Of a DNA stretch of 64,000 nt, positions 1 to 12,299 are shown in pieces. The first letter of the stretch is position 1, and the number at the start of each line of letters is the position of its first letter. The notes under the pieces were generated by a model. The model had not been told where the DNA came from, did not search any database, and saw nothing but the letters and a program-made list of their open reading frames with translations. Location of the stretch: the NCBI GenBank assembly GCA_050084515.1, contig CM114271.1:56916001-56980000 (forward strand), read 5' to 3'. Position numbers and translations under genes: made by a program. The stretch is from Blasia pusilla (Eukaryota > Marchantiophyta > Marchantiopsida > Blasiales).

Positions 1-2747
1 CCCAGTTTTAGAAGCGACTTAGATGCTCTCTACAAGCATCCAAATACAAGGACCATTCCAGCGAACTCTCGCAACGCTCCCGAAAAGACGAATGTCCATG
101 GCCAGGTACAGGACGGCTTGTCGAAGTCGGAATATCAGTACACAACACAAGATTGGTTGATTGATCGACTCGTTGATTGTCTTGTCTGTAAGATCGATGA
201 GACATGCTTTAACGAGCCGGTATTGGGACTTGTTCCGAAGACCTCGAGTAAATCCCGGGTACGTTTGCAAGGTCCCGTAGCCTCAGACGTGTTTCCAATA
301 CCTAGAACGAGTTACAAACATGGTACCCGTTACCCCTGAATCCTCCAAATGCTCTAGACGTTTTTCTCGAGCCACAACTAGCGCATTTTGCAGCCATGAT
401 AGGTACAGAATGTGGAGGACTGTTTGTTGCTGATGTGGCATGGACGTGAGCCTAACGGTGTTCAAATCTAACTCACTCAAAGCAGACGTCTCTCACATGA
501 CACGTTTAGTTTCACGCTTCGTCCATGGCTGAAGCGGTGCTAGAATTCCTTTGACCGGCTGCGAGCCCACATCGTGATGTACTATGAATGCCTCGACAAT
601 CACTCAATACACTAAGAAGAGATGCAGTGAGAGAAATTGAACAGGGGCTCGTGATGTCAGCATTATACATCGAGGAGTAGTCAACACATTACGTCACACG
701 GCCCCTTCGACAGAACCAAACCCTCGAACGGTAGCTGTTGACGAGCACATGGTTTCTTGTGGGACGGCCCACATAGATTGTTTCGTTCACTGCACAGATT
801 CACTTATTTGCAGCGGAGAAGAGATTATCATCATTTGCTCGCTCGAGCCAGCCCTGAAAATACTGAATCTAAAGAGGCCCTCAGAACTTTCTGTGAATCT
901 TGGTGTGTGGCGGACAGCATAATTACGGGATTCCACTGTTTTCCTCGAATACGGGGCCAGACGCTTGGACTCCAAGCAAATAATCGACTGTACTCACAGT
1001 GTCTTCGGCAAGAGAGCCCAACCCTCCCGCCCGGCCCGACCACCTGTAAGAGCTACTGGATGGATCCGAGTGCAATTCAGTCAAAGAAATGAAGAGGAGG
1101 ACCAAATCAAACCCGCAGGTCCTATGTAGCTGTAAAGGAGCATGGGTGCCGGCGCCTTGTATTCACAGTGACGGAGAGACTGCACTATCCTCGTGAAGAA
1201 AACCGGACTCTCGGGGTCCAGGACAGTAAAGAAAGTGGCCTCGATCATAATTTATCGACTGGACCCTCGCTACGACCAAGACGCTGAGAATTGCACGACG
1301 ATCTATACTCGTTGGTCACTTCACTCTTTTAAGGGCCCTCGTGCAACTGAAGGGAACGTAATTAGCGTTGAGATGGAGTGCCCTTTCTTGTGGAATGAAC
1401 TCATCCCACACCGAGATCTTGTCAATTAAGGTTGCATGTCCTGGTCTCATGAAGGCTTGCAAGAACATCTCTACGCAAGGTTGTGTACCGGGAAAATGTA
1501 CTCCAGCCCTGCCTCGCTCGCTGTTACTCCACATCAAAGAAATCCGCGCGTCCAAGTTTCATTTAAAAAATTTCATCATTGACTTATAATTCTGGGCTTC
1601 ATGAGCCCATGAAAGATTACCGAATCCTGGATTCAAAGTAATTCAAGCAGGATCGATCTGATGATAACGATGAATGGAGGATTGGTCCACGCAACTCATC
1701 TGCGACGGTATTAGTAGCTGCTGGGCTGACGACTAGACCAATTGACGTCGAACTAGCAATGGTGAGGTGAGGGGAGGCTTTGGGGATGCGGAGGCGAGGC
1801 GGGCGGGGAGTGGTGTAGAATTAACCTACTACGGAATACATCCTTGCACTAAGATAGTATTGAAATGCAATGCAAATTATGGAAGAGAACTTAAATTGGA
1901 GATCGAAGACTTCGGGAGATTCTAGGAAGGATCTTCTAGCTCCCCAGAGACACAAGCCGCCTCTGTAGAGGGGAAGATCGAGACAGTGTCATGATGATTA
2001 TTCAATCAACGTGAGAGCACTGCCGAACTCGAGGGCATCGGGTAGTACTTAAAGCCGCCAGTCCCGACTGGAATATATGGCGATAATTCTCTTAGCATGT
2101 GGGGAGACCTCATCTTCTCTTCTTCAGGACACTAGATAGTGGCCAATTTCAATCGACCATGAGGATATGGACGTCAGGCTGGTTGAATATGGCCCTTGGA
2201 CAGTGAAAAGGGGGTACTACCGTAACTGTTCTTCATCACGCAAGAACCTTAGCCTGGATTTGGAGTGCGCACGTCATGATGAGTGCATACGACCAACCGG
2301 AGACAGTTCCACGATATATTCTACATATGCAAGCTCTCACGATACGAGGGCATCAAGCACGTTCCAATGACCAAGGGCTGATGATAAATCAAGCAGGACC
2401 TCGAGCCATCAGGAGGCAAGATCCTGCCAAACGGGAAGTATGGTGGAGAGCATCCATGAATAATAAAGGGAGCATGGGAAAAGCTCAACATGGGAGTTCC
2501 AGGAGTCGAGGAAAATCAAGCCCACAACTGGAAGTGGACCGAATCTTCCAGCTCGAGCCAGAAATCGAGTATGATGAGGATTGCCTCCCAACGATAACGT
2601 GCCATGGGGTTGGATAAAATCACCATAAGTGATTTGAAAGGAGTCTGAGAAGTAGCTGTGATCCGAAGCCCCGCGTTTTAGCCGAATTAATTGAGAAGTT
2701 GAGATGTTACAAGCATGGAAAGAGTTCCTTGATGGGCTCAGTTGAGC
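1..2747. other. Unassigned region, no recognisable gene
   Basis: I see no recognisable protein family, RNA gene or repeat. Open frames here are short (for example 757-1092 on +) and have no motif, no composition typical of coding sequence and no neighbouring exon signals. A purine-rich patch lies at about 1,760-1,815. Exons of a host gene could be hidden here. Confidence 0.5.
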
Positions 2748-3375
2748 TCATCTGTTGACTATTATGCATGCCTGGAGAATCCTGCTGCTTCAGCATAACT
2801 TGGATGTAACTTATTAAATTTGGTTGTCACTGGTCTTAACTCGTTGGAATGCCTGCAGCCACATACTTTGGTCTGGTCGGGGCGGGAGGAGCTCAGCAGT
2901 TGACTACAATGCATGCACAGAATCCTTCTTCATCATCATGAAATTATTAACAAGTAGCTAGCTTTTGCTACCTTCTCTTGGTCACCATTTTTGCTTCACG
3001 ATCGTTCAATAACAAAACATGTTGACAGATCTGCCGGTGCAATAACAGAAAAGGTTCCGTCACCTCAGGAATGGTCGACCTGTTCTGGAGATCGGTCAAA
3101 CATGGGACACATGGGCTCGCGGATGCTCCCATGTCCGGTTGCTTGTCTATGATCATTTTTTTGGGTTAGTGACAGTTGATTCTAGAGGTTTTCAGAAGAT
3201 CAAACGGTTTGTGAAACCGGCCAGATAACTTCTCTTGATTTGAATTGCGGCTCCCTCGATCCCATGAGCCACCTTGGGAATGTAAACAAATCCGGCATGA
3301 AAAGAACAGCTGCAGCAGCCACCTTGCAAGTCGTCGATCGGGGGGACCTCGGCAGTTGACCATTGTGCATGCAAT
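2748..3375 (+). repeat. Three copies of an 18-bp TTGAC...TGCATGC motif
   Basis: Copies lie at 2,754-2,771 (GTTGACTATTATGCATGC), 2,899-2,916 (GTTGACTACAATGCATGC) and 3,355-3,372 (GTTGACCATTGTGCATGC). All have the same length and orientation, and each is preceded by a weakly similar GAGCTC/ACCTCGG stretch. TTGAC is the core of the plant W-box and TGCATGC contains the RY/Sph element, so a paired regulatory site is possible. A decayed dispersed repeat would explain the similar flanks equally well. Confidence 0.5.
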
Positions 3376-4248
3376 AGAAACTATTAGAAAGATCCCCCTT
3401 GATCACATGCATTAATTAAATCCAAGCAATTTGTGTATCCGGCCGTGATGAATCCCTGGGAACGTATCATTTCGCTCTTGGTCATCCGGTTAGTGCTTAT
3501 CTCCCGTCATCTTGCACGCTGAACGTCTGCGGGACGTCACTTGCTTGAAGGTGAGCGCTTGCTGAATTCTACCTCGGCAAATTTCTGGCGTTCTCATCAA
3601 TCTCTGGACGAGAGCTTGTACACGTCTCTCTATCTTCCATCTTTCAATTTGGGTGCTCATGGTGGCTTCTCAGTGTGCGGGCCACTCGAAAGATGCGAAA
3701 CGACCTATGCAATGCCTTCTGGGTAGTTGCATGGAAGGTCTTTCAGCACATCCGAATTTTCAGATTTTCAATTCATTCTCTTCGCGTTCACTTACAGATC
3801 TACTCCTCTAAATCAGTTCAGATTTTATCGAAGCATTCTAGATCTGCCTCACAAACAACGAAGCCTATGAACGCAGTTGTGCGAGTGAACGGCTAGACAC
3901 TCTGGAACTGTACTCTTTGTCACAACACGCTTGAAAATTTGCATCCATTCATTTCAAGTTTCCTAAATTATGCTTTCACTGCCAAAGTGTATCCCGGGAA
4001 CATAGCCAAGTCACAACATGAGGCGTTCTGTCAACCATGGGAAGAGGTCATCATTCTATGTGAACTCAATTGGTGCCTTCTACATCCTTTTTCTACATAT
4101 ATATATATTTTATTCCTTGGTCTGGCGGGCGATAAACCCATGATGGACCACCTTTATTGCGCAAAGCAATAAATGCTGTGGTAAACGAAAAGGAAAAGGA
4201 AATTACTTTCTAGATGTGGTGGAAAATTGGTTAGATGGATGATTCACT
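3376..4248. other. Unassigned region
   Basis: No family is recognised. Short open frames at 3,541-3,726 and 3,939-4,172 (+) have no motif and no support from neighbours. Confidence 0.45.
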
Positions 4249-4420
4249 ACTCTCGGCAAGAACCGGCAGCCGGCTGAGAACGTGTGATTTCCGGATGAAA
4301 ACTGGGTTTTCTTTGTTAGATTAAAAAAAAAAACCCCGGCTAGAATGATGAAATCACCGACTGCCTTGAAAGTTCTCTCGGGAAAGAACCGGTGTGCCTA
4401 AAAATCTCCGGATGAGCACC
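4249..4420 (-). mobile_element. Degraded MITE, inverted relative of the 58.9-kb element
   Basis: It starts with CTCGGCAAGAACCGGC and ends near GAGCACC. Read on +, it aligns along most of its length with the reverse complement of the element at 58,868-59,081, sharing GAGAACGTG, ATTTCCGG, an A-run followed by CCGGCTAGA, GTTCTCTCGG and ACCGGT. The right terminal inverted repeat is eroded and no target duplication is seen. About 20 bp downstream a further partial echo (AAACTGGGTTTTCTTTG) recurs, so the locus may hold a second truncated copy. Confidence 0.65.
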
Positions 4421-7400
4421 AGCAAAGGTTTGGGTGAAAATTTTCAGAAACTGGGTTTTCTTTGGCTCATTAGACGGCAGCAGGTATTAAATTAGCGTGA
4501 AGGATACTCGGATAGGTTAGATGATGAGTGTATGTAAGGGACGTAATCAGGGAATATCAATCTCGGGTAATCTAACATGAGTTCAATGGACTGATCTTGT
4601 CTTCCTAGGTCTAATAATTGCCATTCAATGTGAGTGCAATCCTGGAAATATTTCAGTGAAAATTTCCAGAAACCTTTCCGCAATTTCAAAACTTCCCTAG
4701 ACAAAATCGACCATCCGAACAACAATAAATGTCGTGGGTTACGGAATATCGCTCTCCGATCATCTAACATGAGTTCTATGGACTCATCTCGTCTCCCTGG
4801 GTATAATAATTGCCATTCAATGTGAGTGTTGGAGGGTCACTCGTAGTATGGGGGGGCACTAGGATAGCTATGGGCAACAAGTGACTTTATTCATTCGTTC
4901 ACTTTGATTTCCTTAGCCTTGGAAATAAGAATGTGCACCAACTTTGGGGATTTTTTGGAGGATGCTTTGAAATTAAGAGAAAAGTACGTAGGAAATAATC
5001 AAGTAGATACATAGTGGGGACCAGTTTGCTCGATCTCCGTGGGATCGTTGACTACATTGGAGTAAATTTTAGGTTTTATTTCGTTCCAAGAAGAAGAAGT
5101 GAATGGCACACTCTAGGTCCTGGGTGGAAAGCCAATGGTACGTGAATACACATCATGTCATTATAAACATAATTTACAAAAGTGAAATTGGAAAGTTATT
5201 ATTTCCACCAAGAAGAATAAGTACATTTTTTCCATTCCTAGTCTAAGTAATAAAATCAAATTCACTCTTCTAATGAGAGGTTTGGGTTATTTATTAGACT
5301 ATAATTCAAATTTGTCGTCACTTAAGAGGGTTTGAAAAAGAGAATGAACTGCCAAATTTATGTCCATTGGGAGGTATATCCCTCTCTTCCCTAGGTATCT
5401 CCGTCATGACCAATGTGCAAAAGTCATGATTTCAACTCTAATCCATAATGGAAGGTCAAGAACCACTTGGGTCCACTCCACCAATTGAAAAGTTAAACAT
5501 GGTTAGAAGTTGCCATGTATCCACATTGGTAAGAAGCCTCAAATAAGTAGGAATAGTTCCAAAATAGGAGCTACTCACACAAGTTATCTACTTCCTTAAC
5601 ATGTTGTTCCGTGAATTTCCAAATTTCAATATCCAATCCCTTTGCATAATATGAGGTGTAGAGATACTTGGATAAAACTTCACTCCTCCAAAAATGATGT
5701 AACACAATAGTTATAAGACATAAATTTTCCTCTTGTTGAGACATGGTAAATCTAGGGGAGAATACAAAAATACCATTGAGAACTTTATAGACATCAATCC
5801 ACTTGCATATAATTTTTTTCCAATTAAAAAATATTCATAAGTAATGTGACTATACTACATCCCCCGTTCTTGATAAGGGTCTCAAATTCAATCATAAAGT
5901 AGTTTATGGCTATGTTACCCCAAGCCTTAGAGCACCATCTTGTAATCATGGTCCCTCACTGCTGCACTTAAGTTGGATCAAGGAGGTTGTGGCTATACAC
6001 ATCTAGCCACATTTACTTTGACTAATATTGGAGCTCCAAGCTCCTCACAATGTATACATGACTCCATCTACATTTGAGACATGTTAATTGTCAAGCATGT
6101 CTACCTCCAAGTCTTGTCTGTCTTGACCCATGGAGAGGTGTTGCAAAAAAATACAAGGGACTTCAAAGTTGAGTCTTTTCTTGATATGCCACTTATGGGA
6201 TGCAAGAACAAGTCTTTGATAACAATAATTTCATATGTAGATAATTTAGAAATGTAATCCTCGTGAACCTCAAGGTCAATGCATTGTATATGTATAAATG
6301 TTATTTAGCCTTGATTGAACTTAAATTTTTCCGCAAACTTGTATCCATCCCTAGGATGGACATGTCCATGCATGTGGGTCCGGGTTCTTGTGGCCCGCCC
6401 TACCCACAACGTACACTTAGGCTTGACCAGCCCGTTCCCAATCTAGCAACATGTCGCATGTTCTTCCTACCTGTTTTGTAGCCCATATCAAGCCCATGCC
6501 TCACTCGTAGAGGTCCACATCTAGCCCGCACTGAGTCCGCACAACTTGCCCTAAGCACTATGCGGGCCTATGGTAGGGAATTCATAGGGTCTGTAGCTAG
6601 GCGGGCTTGGTGCAGGCTAGACGAGCCTACTCCGGGCCATATGCATACCAATGTAGGCTTAGGGCGGATTGGGCGGGCTAGGTGTGGGCCACGAGCAAGC
6701 TCATACCTTGCACACCCATTTGATCCTTTCCCGCCTCCCTTAATTGGAGCCCACGGAGGCCATTGGGATACCAAAAGAATATGGGCAGGGGATCCATTGG
6801 GCATGTTCGTCCCATAGATGGAGATCGAAGATCATTTCCATGCAACCATGATCAAACTACCCACCCCAAACTCTACTTTGGTTAATCTCCCCTCCTCTTC
6901 TATTGAAACTATACTCACATACTCTCAAGATAATGGCCATTCTCTTAGCATGATATATGATCCTTATATCAGCATGGAGTTGAACATATTGCAAGATGGC
7001 CAATACTTATGACTAGTTCAAAGGAGACAATGCTATGATATTTTTCACATCCTCTGTGTATTCCTAGGAGAAAGCAATCATTGTAAAGAACAATTTTTAA
7101 GTGCTAGCAATGGGATATCACGATATGGTAAAATTATCATTAAAATAATGATATTCCTATTTCTTTGCAAGACTTGAGAGAAATTTTTTGTTATGCCAAT
7201 CTTCATTTCCTCATTATATATGCACACTTCAAAAAAAACGCTTCTGATTGTATCTATCCTTTACAAACCCTATTCACTTATGATCCATTAGCTTTGACAA
7301 TCTATTGATGCATGTGTCTTTTTGCACAAACATTCATTGTAAATCATGAACTCGACAACGTCAAATATAGTCACCGAGATCTCCTAGATGAAGAACTTTT

Positions 7401-7539
7401 TAGAATTTTCTCCAAGTTTATATAAGAAAAGTTCATTGATTTGCGATAGTCCAAATAAATACAACTATTACTTGAAGGATGTAAAAGCAATGATTCACAA
7501 ATAGAGAATGCCTCACTTCTTTCTTACATTGAGATCTGT
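4421..7539. other. AT-rich unassigned region with a GC-rich island
   Basis: Apart from the repeat-X relic at 5,256-5,397, I see no gene or repeat. A GC-rich patch at about 6,365-6,800 has scattered GCGGGC and GGCCCG words and therefore stays open in several frames on both strands. That is a composition effect rather than evidence of coding. Confidence 0.45.
5256..5397 (+). repeat. Diverged copy of repeat X
   Basis: It shares CTAATGAGAGGTTTGGGTTA, AGAGAATGAACT and GGAGGTATATCCC, in the same order and similar spacing, with the copies at 8,073-8,280 and 12,300-12,800. It is the most decayed of the four copies in the window. Confidence 0.6.
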
Positions 7540-8049
7540 CATGTCTTTTAGGATAGATTGGCGAGATCTAGTAGAGCGCCTTCGGAGATACTTGAGGGCA
7601 ACCTAAGGAGTTCAAGGATGACCTGGTGAGGCCACGGCTAACTTGAGAGACGAGGTTTCCCCTTTGTTTCGGCTCATTTGGAGCCATATAGAGAAACTTA
7701 CTATATATTTTGGGTAAGTTTCCATTTGGATTATAATTGACTTTCCACTTAGGGAAGTGGCCCTTGACCCGCTATAGCAGGTCAAGAGCCAAGGAGGTGA
7801 CCTGCGAGCATAGGTTACCGAGGAGAGAGCTTGGGAGAGGGAAGGGAGTATACATCCAAGAGAGAGAGTTTGAGAGCTCATTGTCTCTTTGTTGAACCTC
7901 TTGGCATGAGGCCGTGGAGCTATGGTCTTCCTTGCCTTGTGTGTGTTACCCAATCCTCTCATTAGGAGAGTGGGTTTGGTTTGACATGAGAGAGAGTGCA
8001 CACCATAAAGAGTTGCGTGTGAGATGTTGATGTGAGATCCACTTGATTT
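7540..8049 (-). repeat. Repeat X, inverted copy (LTR-like)
   Basis: The minus strand matches 12,300-12,800 (+) over about 500 bp. Shared marks include the TCTTTTAGGATAGAT/AGATCTA block at one end, the GGCTCCAAATGAGCCGAAAC block, and the GGTCAAGAGCC / CCACTT block. Its inner 200 bp form one arm of a palindrome with 8,073-8,272. Its length and its position beside gypsy fragments suggest an LTR, but I cannot define TG...CA ends. The long minus-strand open frame across it is not treated as a gene. Confidence 0.65.
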
Positions 8050-8072
8050 ACAAAGAGAGGAGGGTATGCCGC

Positions 8073-8280
8073 AAATCAAGTGGATCTCACATCAACATCT
8101 CACACGCAACTCTTTATGGTGTGCACTCTCTCTCATGTCAAACCAAACCCACTCTCCTAATGAGAGGTTTGGATTACACACATAAGGCAAGGAAGACCAT
8201 AGTTCCGCTGTCTCATGCCAAGAGGTTCAACAAACAGAGAATGAACTCTCAAGCTCTCTCTTGGAGGTATATCCCCTTTC
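8073..8280 (+). repeat. Repeat X, truncated direct copy (palindrome arm)
   Basis: This is nearly the exact reverse complement of 7,850-8,049. The two arms are separated by a 23-bp spacer at 8,050-8,072. It ends where the RNase H fragment on the minus strand begins (about 8,280), so it marks a rearrangement breakpoint. Confidence 0.75.
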
Positions 8281-8284
8281 CTGT

Positions 8285-8690
8285 AAGCTTGTCAAACTCC
8301 ATCAACGACTTAAGTGGCTGATGATCAATAATGCTGGTAAAGGGGTTTTCGAATAGATAACACCTGAAATATGCACGAGCCCACACCGCACCCAAGCACT
8401 CACCCTCATATGAGCTATACTTCGTACTCTGCATTGTTGTTTGAGTGACTAGTGTAAGCCACCACGAACTCTCTACCATCATCGTCATGCTGGGTGAGCA
8501 CACCTTGAAGGCCCAACATGCTCCAATTGGTATACAACTGGAAAGGATGTCCCTTGATCGATCTCCTCAATATGGACGCGGACGTCAATCTGTCCTTGAG
8601 CAACTGAAATGCTCTCTTTTGTTCATCCCCCCAATGCTACTCCTGATCCACCTTGGTCAGCAAGGTTAGGGTGCCATAGAGATCTGCTGC
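8285..8690 (-). pseudogene. Ty3/gypsy RNase H fragment
   Basis: The minus-strand translation carries the gypsy RNase H order: VLTQHDDDGREFVVAY, then a broken SSYEGECLGAVWA block, a YLF segment, and DHQPLKSLMEFDKLTGK near 8,290. The equivalent region of the element at 22.9-23.3 kb is collinear. At least one frameshift separates the two halves. RNase H degrades the RNA template during reverse transcription. Upstream of it (about 8,690) the sequence switches directly to gag, so protease, methyltransferase and most of RT are deleted. The downstream end is cut by repeat X. Confidence 0.8.
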
Positions 8691-9790
8691 TAAGCCACAT
8701 ATGAAGGCGCAAATCTCTATGGCACGGCCTCCTGATATCCTCCTTGAGCTCGTGGTGCCACAGTCGACCTATCTCGGAGTCCATGTTGCTGCACAGTTGG
8801 TGCAGACAATCATGACTGCTCTCGCCCTGAACCCATGATGGCTACGCTCTCCTCTGCCATGTTGCCCTCAATGTTCTTGGCGGTCCTAAAAAAATCTCCC
8901 AACATAGGAGAGGTGTTCATAAAAAGCATCCCCTCCCACACCCATGTCCGCAGGGTCCGATCCAACATCGCGTACCATGACTAGATAGCCTGAGCCTCTA
9001 TCACCCCCAGTCACGTTGATCAATCGGCGCAAGTAAGTGTAAGCCTCACGCAAACTCTCACCCGGGCACCTCTGGAAGTCGTGGATGCTCTGCAAATTCT
9101 CTGTCCGTACCCCTTGGTGGCTCGCCCTCAACTCAGCAAAGAACTCAACCACATGGTTGAACCTGGGACGAATCCAACTAGATGGTGCAACTGCTCCACT
9201 ACGAGTGACCCCTCCTAAAACATCACTAGTGGAAGAGGAAGTAGCCTCTCCTAACTCGTCCTCCTCATCTGGGAACGGCTGCGTCCATGACACATAGTGT
9301 GGGTCATAATAGAGTCGTCATGCCTCAATCTCCCGGGCATATCTGTGGGAGAACTTATGGTAATCGTCCATGAGCGCCCCCTCTAAATGTTGGAACATAC
9401 CGTTCCATGTTGTAAACGGGTTGAACTCTCTAGAGTTCCTAGCCCGCTGTGAGTCACACCAACTCCTAAACTCCGCAATGAAGTCATGTAGCTCTATAGT
9501 GCCTACAGCACCCGAAAACCTACGCGGTCCTCTATCCCGGTCGTCCATCTCGTACGCCCAACTAGGAGGACCACTCAATGTGTAGGGTGGATCACTAACA
9601 CACTCCTCTATACGCTCCTCCTCGTCTAAAGATGACACAGGAGGAGATCGAGGTGGTCTCTCATATGGAGATCCTCGAAACCTCCCACCAATCCCGGTAA
9701 AGCCTCCATAGCTACTCTCATGTCCACTACCTCGCCTCTCAAAATCCCGAAAGGACGCCTTGATGGCCCTCGTGCCCCTCTCACATGATC
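8690..9790 (-). pseudogene. Ty3/gypsy gag, nearly continuous frame
   Basis: One minus-strand frame runs from about 9,790 to 8,886 (roughly 300 codons) with a single TGA at about 9,315. It matches the gag at 54,970-53,996: GPRRFSGAVGTIELHDFI, FQHLEGALMDDYHKF, then a helical capsid-like segment with QGVRTENLQSIHDFQRCPGE and SLREAYTYLRRLI. Sequence to 8,700 matches the zinc-knuckle-proximal part of the copy at 19,557-19,832. Gag forms the virus-like particle. An Arg/Gly/Ser-rich N-terminal stretch precedes the conserved part. The zinc knuckle itself is lost at the junction with RNase H. Confidence 0.8.
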
Positions 9791-10223
9791 ACTCTCAATC
9801 TCGCGAGTAATCCCTCAATCACTCGAACTAAACATGTGGCACTCAATCTACATTGTCTCACTGAGACGTGTGCTGTGCGGCAACAAGCAGCGTGGTTCGG
9901 CAAATCAGTGATCTATCGCCTCATCGACAAACCATCCTCAACTCAGGACATCCCACACAAGTCTATGTCCCCTAAACCCATTCATCATCCATGCTCCTAG
10001 CATCAGCATAAAACCCAATATCCCAAATAAATTCCCAATATCCGGAAATCCCTCACACGTGCAGTGTAAGAGAACAAAATGGGTAACCTGACAATAATGT
10101 CGATGTCTCTCCTCGGCAACTCCAAATCTCGACCCCAACTCGATCATAAAGACAACTCCTCCAATCACCAAGTTGTATTCCTCTTGTACTGACAGTTCTC
10201 AAACCTCTTTGATGTGCGGTGCA
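9791..10223. other. Gypsy 5' leader or unassigned
   Basis: This lies between the gag start (minus strand) and the family-Y LTR. I see no motif. It could be the untranslated leader of the gag fragment; no primer-binding site is evident. Confidence 0.35.
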
Positions 10224-11226
10224 TGTCGCGCCCCTACTCTCCTTGAACGTCAATCTTTAGTTTTGCGGAAGCGTGCGTTCAGTAGGTCACGAACTCATCG
10301 CCGATCTGCACCCAAACACGCACTCTCGTTAGTCGGGTTTGGGTCAACCGGCGTTCCAACCCACTGAGTCCTCAACTCGGCGTCTCATCAAGCTCACCCT
10401 TCCTTAGTTCCTAGCTTCCAAAACATGGCAAGTCCTTCAAGACTTGGAACAGACTTCCTGGTTAGTCCAGGGATCTGAAACGGCACTTGCGCGCCTAGCG
10501 ATCCCAACTGTTCAACAGTCCTCGGGTGAGTTCCAAACCGAGACCCAAGTAATTGAGTCGCGGGGTGGAATCCAAGAGGGATGTCTAAAATCGCATCAAT
10601 GGACTTGGTGCAGGTTTTCCAACCCAACCCCCAAACTCGCGTTCCGTTCCACGCCCTTGAGCCGCCCCGCGGCGCCCAAAGTGGGATTTGGGTTCCAAGC
10701 ACTCTCGGAGACCTTCCCCCTTACTAGTACTTCTGGGGTTCTCCAATAACCCCTCCCCTTTGGGAAAAGAGAGTCGGGCCCTTCACTATGGCCCTCAACC
10801 CGACTCCATTTACAGTCGTTTTCGGGTTGTATCTCGGCCGCTGCTTATGCGTTTGCAGCGATCTTTACTGCGTTTGGACCGGCTCTCCATAAGCTTTCCA
10901 ACGCACCCTTATTTGCTCCAAACGCATCTTGGCGCTAAAAGTTATGGCCATAAATACAGTCGGAAACTCTCAAACGCTAGTGGCGTTCCAAATCCGGATC
11001 TTCCCTTTGGCAACCCACTTCCTAGACTCGACTTCTTTCAAGTCTCATTCCGGGTTTGGTCCAGGTTTCTCAGTCACGACCATAACACCTGAAACGCGAC
11101 TCCTCGCTCGCGTCTCGTCTCTTGTCTCCTCTTTGAGACAACTCCAACGCGCAAACCATCTTAGCGTGAGCCCGCTAATGTTCCGATGTTCCGCTTGGCA
11201 CTTGTTTGGTCATGAGGGTCGCGGCG
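10224..11226 (+). mobile_element. Family-Y LTR, about 1 kb, ends eroded
   Basis: It begins TGTCGCGCCCCTACTCTCC and ends with GAGGGTCGCGGCG. It aligns throughout with the solo LTR at 46,203-47,233: shared blocks include GTTTAGTAGGTCACG-like and CCAAACACGCACTC near the start, CTTACTAGTACTTCTG in the middle, CCAAACGCATCTTGG later, and CTTGTTTGGTCATGAGGGTCGCG at the end. The terminal dinucleotide CA and the flanking duplication are not preserved (GTGCA left, AAGGC right). It sits inside the gag-side flank, so it is probably a later nested insertion. Short open frames within it are not genes. Confidence 0.75.
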
Positions 11227-12299
11227 AAGGCACGTCTAGCGATCCCGGGCATCGGGCGCGTAACGTCTACAAACGGCACGGCACTCGGGAATGGGGCGCG
11301 GCACTCGACGGCATACCCTCATCAACCAGAAATTCAGACGCTCTGCTCCTTATTGAAGGAGTGGCTCTACGATTGAGATGGTGCGGTGCGGTGCGGTGCG
11401 GCCACGAACGGCACGGTGCAGCAATCGGCGGCGCGTTGTGGCTATAGACGTCACGGCACGGTACTCGATCGTCGTCGAGCGGCTACCAATCACAACATAG
11501 CAGCATGAAATGAAAACTCAAACACCATAACCCGGGGTGACCTGCCATCATTGGTTGATGAAAAAACTGCGATGACAGTGGCGGCCAAAACAAAGTACGT
11601 GGTGGCAACGCAAGTCAGAGAATCAACAAACGTCGTGGAAGACCCTCCACTCTGTAATGGCGGCAATTGCAACCAAAGGGTGGACAACGGACGATCGACC
11701 GTTGACGGTGATGGTTGACCATCAATGGTGGACCATTGACGGTGACTATGACAGCGACGGCCGCCGCCGGCGTGGCGGCTGGTTTAGGGTTTGAACAATT
11801 TAACCCTAAAAATCACCTAGGAATGACAGTTTTGCAAGATTGATCCTAAGTTTTTTCTCGCAACTCCAAATTATGCACTATTTGTTGCAAAGCGTGCATA
11901 GCTTCACGATCTACAACAAGGTCAAAAATATTTAGAATCAGACATTCCAATAAAAACTGACAGGGATTGTCATAAAGCCCAATATCTCTTTCTCCTAAAC
12001 AAAATTTGGGAGCGCTTCCGCGGTGATTTCTCCCAACAAAAATATAAAACCTATAAAAATAAAAATTAGCAAGCTACATGGTGCTCCCAAAAGCAGCAGC
12101 ATGGGGCAATCCGCCCCCATAATCAATCCCTATGATAAATTGGGCAGCACTTCTGCGCGCCATTCTTTCACACAAAAAATCGGTAAATGCAAAGAATAAT
12201 CAAAGCAGCCCTTGCTTCGAGAAGCACTCCCATGAGCCGCTGAATGGGGAACAAGGTCCCCAACCTGCAAAAATAGCGAGTGACCAGCGAGCTCCCCCA
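11227..12299. other. Unassigned, with short simple repeats
   Basis: A GGTGC microsatellite of about four units lies at 11,380-11,402. GACGG/CACGG-rich words continue to about 11,470, and imperfect TTGACCATCAATGG-type repeats occur at 11,695-11,745. No gene is recognised. Confidence 0.45.

Noticed and set aside
7612-8079. 155-codon open frame on minus
   Set aside because: It lies wholly within repeat X and half of the palindrome; the other copies do not conserve the frame.
10394-11447. Several 100-170-codon frames in both strands
   Set aside because: They fall inside the family-Y LTR, a GC-rich non-coding repeat; the sister LTR at 46.2 kb does not keep the frames.
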